A DNA stretch of 64,000 bases, taken from positions 124,001 through 188,000 of the forward strand of contig NZ_JBGCBZ010000015.1 in the NCBI RefSeq assembly GCF_041262585.1. The letters are read 5' to 3'. Of this stretch, positions 59,455 through 64,000 are shown in pieces. How positions within the stretch are numbered: position 1 is the first letter of the stretch; every line of letters starts with the position of its first letter. Below the pieces are notes generated by a model. It was not told the origin of the DNA. It worked only from the letters and a program-made list of their open reading frames with translations, and searched no databases. A program made the translations under genes and the position numbers. Source of the DNA: JAOEGB01 sp041262585 (GTDB lineage Bacteria > Actinomycetota > Actinomycetes > Streptosporangiales > Streptosporangiaceae).

Positions 59455-61053
59455 ATGGAGTTCAATCACGCTGATCTGTACGAAGGGCTCGCGGACGCGA
59501 TCGGGGACCGCGTGGCCGTCATCTGCGGCGACGACCGCCTGACCTATGCCGAGCTGGACGCGCTGGCCAACCGGCTGGCGCACCACCTCGCCGCCCAGGG
59601 CGTACGGCCGGGCGAGCACGTCGGGATCCAGCTCTACAACGGCGTCGAGTACGTCATCGGGCTCCTCGCGGCGCTGAAGATCCGGGCGGTTCCGGTCAAC
59701 GTCAACTACCGCTACGTCGAGGCGGAGCTGCTCTACCTCTACCGGGACTCCGACATCGTCGCCCTGCTGTTCGACGTCGAGTTCGACTCGCGCGTCGCGA
59801 CCGCCGCCCCGCAGGCCCCCGCCCTGCGCCACCTCATCGCCGTCGGCGGTGACACCACGGTCCCGGGCGCCGTGCCGTACGGCGAGGCACTGGAAGGGCA
59901 GCCCGCGACGCGGGGATTTCCGAGGCGATCCGGCGACGACGTCTACGTCATCTACACGGGCGGGACCACCGGCATGCCCAAGGGTGTCATGTGGCGGGTC
60001 GAGGACCTGTTCATGGCGTTCGGCGGCGGCAACCCGTACGGTGCCCCCTTGCCGACGCCGGAGGCCGTCATCGATCAGGCGACCGGCTCCGGCCCGATCG
60101 TGATGATGGCGGCGGCCCCGCTGATGCACGGCGCGGCGCAGATGGCCACGTTCATCGCGTGGTGGATGGGGGCGGCCATCGCCTACGTCCGCAGGTTCGA
60201 CGCCGCCGCGGTCCTTCGCGCGATCGAGCGCGAGAAGGTCGTCAGCGTCAACATCACCGGCGACGCGATGGCGCGCCCGCTGGCGGAGGAGCTCGCCACC
60301 CGGTCGTACGACCTGTCGTCGCTGTTCGCCCTCAGCTCGACGGGGGCGATCCTCACCGGTTCGGTGCGGGACCGGCTGCAGGAGCTGCTGCCCAACACGA
60401 TGATTCTGGACAACTTCGGCTCCACCGAGTCCGGATACACCGCCTCGGGAGTGTCCGGCTCGTCCCCCGAGTCGGGACTGAAGTATCAGCCCAACACCAA
60501 CTCGGCCATCGCCGTCCTGGACGAGACGCTCAAGCCGGTGAAGCCGGGCTCGGGAGACATGGGTACGGTCGCCAAGGCGGGCCGGATCGCCTTCGGCTAC
60601 TACAACGACCCGGATAAGACCGAGCGCACCTTCGTCACCGACGCGGACGGCACCCGCTGGCTGCTCACCGGCGATCTCGCCATGGTGGAGGAGGACGGCA
60701 CGATCCGCGTCTTCGGCCGCGGGTCGCAGTGCATCAACACCGGCGGGGAGAAGGTCTTCCCCGAGGAGGTCGAGGCCGTGCTCAAGGGCCATCCGTCGGT
60801 GTTCGACGCGGTGGTCACCGGCATCCCCGACGACCGCTGGGGCTTCCGCGTCGCGGCCGTGGTGCAGCCGTACGAGGGCACCTCGCCGACGCCGGCCGAG
60901 CTCGACGCTCACTGCCGGGAGAGGCTCTCGGGGTACAAGGTGCCCCGGACCTACGCGTTCGTGGAGGAACTGGTCCGGTCGCCGGCGGGCAAGGCCGACT
61001 ACCGATGGGCCAAGGAGACCGCCCAGGCCGCCGCCACCACATCACCGGCGTGA
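59455..61053 (+). CDS. Acyl-CoA synthetase, FadD19-like steroid-CoA ligase
   Basis: 532 residues. ANL motifs: YTGGTTGMPKGVMWR, DNFGSTESGYTASG, LLTGDLAMVEEDGTIRVFGRGSQCINTGGEKVFPEEVE and PAGKADYRWAK with the catalytic lysine. The TGGTTG form of the P-loop, YVEAELLYLYRDSDIVAL and GDAMARPL recur in mycobacterial FadD19, the C24/C26 steroid side-chain CoA ligase. It ends the operon. Its TGA is directly followed by the complementary stop TCA of the convergent LysE gene, with no bases between. Confidence 0.88.
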   Translation: MEFNHADLYEGLADAIGDRVAVICGDDRLTYAELDALANRLAHHLAAQGVRPGEHVGIQLYNGVEYVIGLLAALKIRAVPVNVNYRYVEAELLYLYRDSDIVALLFDVEFDSRVATAAPQAPALRHLIAVGGDTTVPGAVPYGEALEGQPATRGFPRRSGDDVYVIYTGGTTGMPKGVMWRVEDLFMAFGGGNPYGAPLPTPEAVIDQATGSGPIVMMAAAPLMHGAAQMATFIAWWMGAAIAYVRRFDAAAVLRAIEREKVVSVNITGDAMARPLAEELATRSYDLSSLFALSSTGAILTGSVRDRLQELLPNTMILDNFGSTESGYTASGVSGSSPESGLKYQPNTNSAIAVLDETLKPVKPGSGDMGTVAKAGRIAFGYYNDPDKTERTFVTDADGTRWLLTGDLAMVEEDGTIRVFGRGSQCINTGGEKVFPEEVEAVLKGHPSVFDAVVTGIPDDRWGFRVAAVVQPYEGTSPTPAELDAHCRERLSGYKVPRTYAFVEELVRSPAGKADYRWAKETAQAAATTSPA

Positions 61054-61686
61054 TCAGGTGGGGCGTTCGCCCGTGACGGCGGCCACGGCGCCGAGGCCGA
61101 GGTAGACCATGCCGCTGCCGACGTCAAGCCGCCGCCTGGCCCGGGCGGAGGAACGCAGGCGACCGGCGAGAGCTGAGGACAGCACGGCGTACGTGCCGTC
61201 GCTCGCCATGCCCAGCACCACCCAGATGGCGCCGAGCAGCACGATCTGCGGCATGATCGGCCCCCGCGACGGGTCGGCGAACTGCGGGAGGAAGGCCAGG
61301 AAGAAGATCGCCGTCTTCGGGTTGAGCACGTTGACGACGAAGCCCTCCCCGAACAGCCGCGACCGCGACGCGTGCCTGACCTCGGGCGACTCCGCGTCCC
61401 CCCGATGAAGGAGCTTTCGTACGCCGAGATAGACGAGGTAGGCCGCGCCGAGATACTTCACGAGGGCGAACGCGGTGGCCGACGCGGCCAGCAGCGCGCT
61501 GATCCCGAGCGCGGCGGCGGCGATGTGCACCAGCGACCCGGCGTGGACGCCGAGGACCGACACCAGGCCCGCCGTACGGCCCTGGGCGACGCTGCGGGTG
61601 ACGATGTAGACCACGGCGGGTCCGGGGACCAGCAGCAGCGCGAGCGTGGCGGCGGCGAAGATGGCGAGTGTCGTCACAGGTGGCAT
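61054..61686 (-). CDS. LysE/RhtB-family amino-acid exporter
   Basis: About 210 residues with six hydrophobic helices. Signatures VPGPAVVYIVTRSVAQGRTAGLVSVLGVHAG at the N-terminus and GEGFVVNVLNPKTAIFFLAFLPQFADP in the middle are standard for LysE/RhtB exporters of amino acids or their analogues. Start chosen at ATG 61686; a GTG 30 bases upstream is in frame. Substrate not predictable. Convergent with the FadD19-like gene. Confidence 0.92.
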   Translation of the reverse strand: MPPVTTLAIFAAATLALLLVPGPAVVYIVTRSVAQGRTAGLVSVLGVHAGSLVHIAAAALGISALLAASATAFALVKYLGAAYLVYLGVRKLLHRGDAESPEVRHASRSRLFGEGFVVNVLNPKTAIFFLAFLPQFADPSRGPIMPQIVLLGAIWVVLGMASDGTYAVLSSALAGRLRSSARARRRLDVGSGMVYLGLGAVAAVTGERPT

Positions 61687-61740
61687 GCCGCGATGGTACG
61701 AACCCGGCCCCGCCACGGCACCTGCTTTTTCCCGCGGGCT

Positions 61741-62502
61741 TCAGGGAGTGTGGCCGAGGTCGTGGCGGGTGGCCTCCTCGACCTCGTGCAGGCTCTGCCG
61801 GGTGAGCTCCAGCTCGGAGGTGAGCTCGTCGAGAGCCCCTGTGCCGCCGTCGGCCGCCGTCGAGGTGGCCGTCATCGCCGACACCTCCACCACCCGGGCG
61901 ACCAGGCCCTCCAGGCTGATCGCCCCGGACTCCAGGCGGGCCAGCACCCGGTCGCGGGTCGCCGACAGCCGGTCGTACACCTCCTGCTGCGCCTCCAGCG
62001 AGGCGATCGACCGGTCGAGCTCGCCCGCCACCTCCGGCCGGGCCGATTCCCGGGCGCGGGCCAGCCGTACCCGCTCCTGCTGGAGGAACCGGGGGTCGAA
62101 GCGGGCGAGCGCCGAGCCCGTCACCGAGGCCTGCCCGGCCAGCCGCCGCAGCGTCGCGACCGTGTCGTCCACCTGCGGGCGCATGGCCGCGATCCGGTCG
62201 AGCAGGAGCTGCCCGCGCATCGAGGCGGTCAGGTCGCCGAAGTTCTTGGCCGCCCGTTCGCCCCGCCGCAGCCACGCCTCCTCGGGACTGCCCTTGGCGA
62301 CCGGCAGCTCCACCGGCTCGTCCGTACGGCTTTCGCCCCCCGTGGACTGCCACGCGGAGGCAAACGACTTGGCCAGCCAGACCGTCACGCCGACGAAGGC
62401 GGCGCCCACCGGATGCACGTTGACGGCCCAGGCCGCGCCTCCGGCGGTAGCGCCGATGAGCAGCCCCCAGGGGTCGCGCAGTTCCTCACTGAAGCGGGAC
62501 AA
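61741..62502 (-). CDS. Conserved hypothetical protein with helix and coiled-coil
   Basis: 253 residues from a TTG with CCAGGAG five bases upstream. A short hydrophobic segment near residues 13-48 (LLIGATAGGAAWAVNVHPVGAAFVGVTVWLAKS) suggests membrane association, and residues about 130-250 are rich in heptad-like Leu/Arg/Glu (LARARESARPEVAGELDRSIASLEAQQEVYDRLS). No known domain is recognised. It follows the VWA gene by about 56 bases on the same strand, so it probably belongs to the same operon, possibly a membrane scaffold for that lipoprotein-like partner. Confidence 0.75.
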   Translation of the reverse strand: MSRFSEELRDPWGLLIGATAGGAAWAVNVHPVGAAFVGVTVWLAKSFASAWQSTGGESRTDEPVELPVAKGSPEEAWLRRGERAAKNFGDLTASMRGQLLLDRIAAMRPQVDDTVATLRRLAGQASVTGSALARFDPRFLQQERVRLARARESARPEVAGELDRSIASLEAQQEVYDRLSATRDRVLARLESGAISLEGLVARVVEVSAMTATSTAADGGTGALDELTSELELTRQSLHEVEEATRHDLGHTP

Positions 62503-62533
62503 GGGGGCTCCTGGCGCAGAGGTGGACCATCAG

Positions 62534-62575
62534 AGAGTTGGAGATCGGAAGTTTGAGATCAGAAGTTGGAGATCA
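62534..62575. repeat. Three short tandem repeats over the VWA gene's stop codon
   Basis: On the minus strand, atctccaacttctg, atctcaaacttccg and atctccaactctctg follow one another; the first includes the stop codon TGA of the VWA gene. Confidence 0.6.
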
Positions 62576-64000
62576 CGGCCGTGAAGACCTGATCGATGCT
62601 TCCCGGCTTGCGGGAATCGTAGGCCGCGGCGTCGGTGGTCTGCGAGATCTTCTTCAGGACGTCGAGGTCGGCGTCGGCGCCGTAGGCGATGGTGAAGATC
62701 CTGACGGTGTCCTGCCCGGCCTCCTTGCGCAGCTCGGGGAGCAGGTTGTCGAGCGAGATCGAGTTGTTGTCCTCGTTCTTGCCGTCGGTCAGGAACACCA
62801 CGGCGTTGATGGCGTCGCCGCTCTGGTGCGCCAGGACATGCTGGTAGGACGCCAGGGCCGTGTCGTAGAGGCCGGTTCCGCCGCTGGGGATGAGGCCGTT
62901 GATCCGGTCCTTCAACGCCTTCTGGTTCTTCCGTTCCATCGGGACCAGCTCGCGGTAGTCCTTGCCGCCGTCCTGCTTGAGGGAGAACATCCACAGGCCG
63001 ACCCGGTCGTTCGGGCCGAACTGCGGCAGCGCGTTGATCGCGGCCTGCTTGGCCAGGTCGAGCTTGCTCTTGCCGGTGCCGGGGACGTCGGCGCCCATCG
63101 AGCCCGAGACGTCGATGACCATGAGCACGTTGGCCGGCTTGCGCAGCTCCGACCAGCTCGTGAGGATCTTGTCGAGCACCTGCGGCGTGGGCACGCTCAG
63201 CGTGGTGGCGGGCTCCTTCGGGTTGAGACCGGGGGCGGAGCTGATCGGCTCGCGCACGGTGCCGTCGTACGACCGGAACCCGTACTTCGCGAACTCCTTC
63301 TGCTGGTCCGGCGACTGGAGATACTTGAGAAAGTCCGCCGCGGCGGCCCTCTTGGGGGCGTCGGCCCAGGACAGGACGGCGTACGGATGGTCCGAGAAGA
63401 GCGTGCCCTCCTTCGGATAGATCGCCACGAGCGGGACCTTCGGCTTCGCGTGCTGGCCGAGAGTCTTCGGATCGCCCGTCGGGTTGCCCTGGTTGTAGTC
63501 CCACGCCGACTTCTCCTCCACCGTGACGGCCGAGATGTACGACATCGCGGTGCCGGCGTCGTCGGCGTGCTGGAGGTTGGACAGGAAGGTCAGCGTGGTG
63601 TCGCCGTAGTGGACGATGGACCGCTCGACGTCGCGCGCGAATTGCCGCGTCTTCGGCACGGTCAGGTCCTTCTCGGACAGGTCGCCGGACAGGCCGGTGG
63701 CCGCGAAGTAGGCCCCGATGGTCGCGTTCAGCCCGGAGGTGGACAGGTTGGGGTTCGTCTTGCCGAGGCGGAACTTCCCCCACTCCGGGTGGCCGTACCG
63801 TCCCCAGCCCTTCGGGTCGTTGGCCAGGTCGAGGACGTCCGACCAGCCGACCTTCTTCTTCGGCCAGCCGATCGCCTCGGCCATGGGTTTCGGCATCGCG
63901 ATGACCAGCGGCGACTTGGCGATGGTGGGGTTGTCACGGGGGACCAGGGTCGCCCGGTCGGCGCCCTGGGCCCGCTGCTGCAGCAGGGTCACCCAGCTCG
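62559..64000 (-). CDS. Substrate-binding/von Willebrand factor A protein (5' end outside window)
   Basis: More than 480 residues; the N-terminus and any signal peptide lie beyond 64000. The visible N-terminal part (about 270 residues) resembles a periplasmic type-2 solute-binding domain (SPLVIAMPKPMAEAIGWPKKK, SYISAVTVEEKSAWDYNQGNP, ADFLKYLQSPDQQKEF). A VWA domain follows with the MIDAS motif DVSGSMG, a conserved Thr (SGGTGLYD) and Asp (FLTDGKNEDN). Such fused proteins are common in actinomycetes as surface lipoproteins; their ligands are unknown. The downstream coiled-coil protein probably belongs with it. Confidence 0.88.
   Translation of the reverse strand, partial: SWVTLLQQRAQGADRATLVPRDNPTIAKSPLVIAMPKPMAEAIGWPKKKVGWSDVLDLANDPKGWGRYGHPEWGKFRLGKTNPNLSTSGLNATIGAYFAATGLSGDLSEKDLTVPKTRQFARDVERSIVHYGDTTLTFLSNLQHADDAGTAMSYISAVTVEEKSAWDYNQGNPTGDPKTLGQHAKPKVPLVAIYPKEGTLFSDHPYAVLSWADAPKRAAAADFLKYLQSPDQQKEFAKYGFRSYDGTVREPISSAPGLNPKEPATTLSVPTPQVLDKILTSWSELRKPANVLMVIDVSGSMGADVPGTGKSKLDLAKQAAINALPQFGPNDRVGLWMFSLKQDGGKDYRELVPMERKNQKALKDRINGLIPSGGTGLYDTALASYQHVLAHQSGDAINAVVFLTDGKNEDNNSISLDNLLPELRKEAGQDTVRIFTIAYGADADLDVLKKISQTTDAAAYDSRKPGSIDQVFTAVISNF

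Overview
This 64 kb window is high-GC DNA (about 70 % GC by eye) from an actinomycete. The conserved order prfB - ftsE - ftsX - smpB - ssrA, a 180-kDa-class NAD-glutamate dehydrogenase, frequent GTG/TTG starts and an aminodeoxyfutalosine-type deaminase point to Actinomycetota. A member of the Streptosporangiales is my best guess, but I could not run a taxonomic search.

Layout. 1-6 kb: a Tat-exported FAD oxidoreductase (cut by the window edge), a two-gene electron-transfer module (ferric-reductase-like heme protein plus a NuoF/ferredoxin fusion) and two exported proteins (DUF1996, DUF4142). 6-12.8 kb: an ECF sigma/zinc-finger anti-sigma pair, tryptophan 2,3-dioxygenase and NAD-glutamate dehydrogenase. 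12.9-20.4 kb: the core block of a lipoprotein, RF2, FtsEX, SmpB, a penicillin-binding-protein-like lipoprotein whose active-site motifs are all degenerate, and tmRNA. 20.5-27.1 kb: single genes (DUF1697, a secreted tripeptidyl-type peptidase, an orphan UTRA domain, the deaminase, an HtrA-like protease, a membrane protein). 27.4-29.6 kb: a double-domain acyl-CoA dehydrogenase.

29.7-46.8 kb is a cell-envelope glycan locus. It holds two GT-C-like membrane proteins, a DUF2613 peptide, a GT4 glycosyltransferase, an AftD-like arabinofuranosyltransferase, two DUF3068 proteins, a methyltransferase, an acyltransferase, and a translationally coupled run ending in UbiA-type phosphoribosyltransferase, DprE1 and DprE2, the three enzymes that convert polyprenyl phosphate and PRPP to polyprenyl-phosphoryl-arabinose. 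It resembles the mycobacterial Rv0224c-Rv0236A and Rv3790-Rv3806c gene sets brought together.

47.1-51.1 kb: two tandem streptogrisin-like secreted proteases and a LysR regulator. 51.3-61.1 kb: a steroid/acyl-CoA catabolic cluster (IpdC-like flavin oxidoreductase, enoyl-CoA hydratase, two acyl-CoA synthetases, an OB-fold/zinc-ribbon protein, two Ltp-type thiolases), with KstR-like operator sequences. 61.1-64 kb: a LysE exporter, a coiled-coil protein and a solute-binding/VWA protein that runs off the window.

The strongest unexplained signal is a family of intergenic foldback repeats built from a CGTGATCATGCA core. There are six loci (about 12.8, 20.4, 27.1, 46.8, 52.5 and 58.1 kb). The fullest ones are about 250 bp inverted-repeat elements placed directly against stop codons. 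One abuts a 5'-truncated gene.
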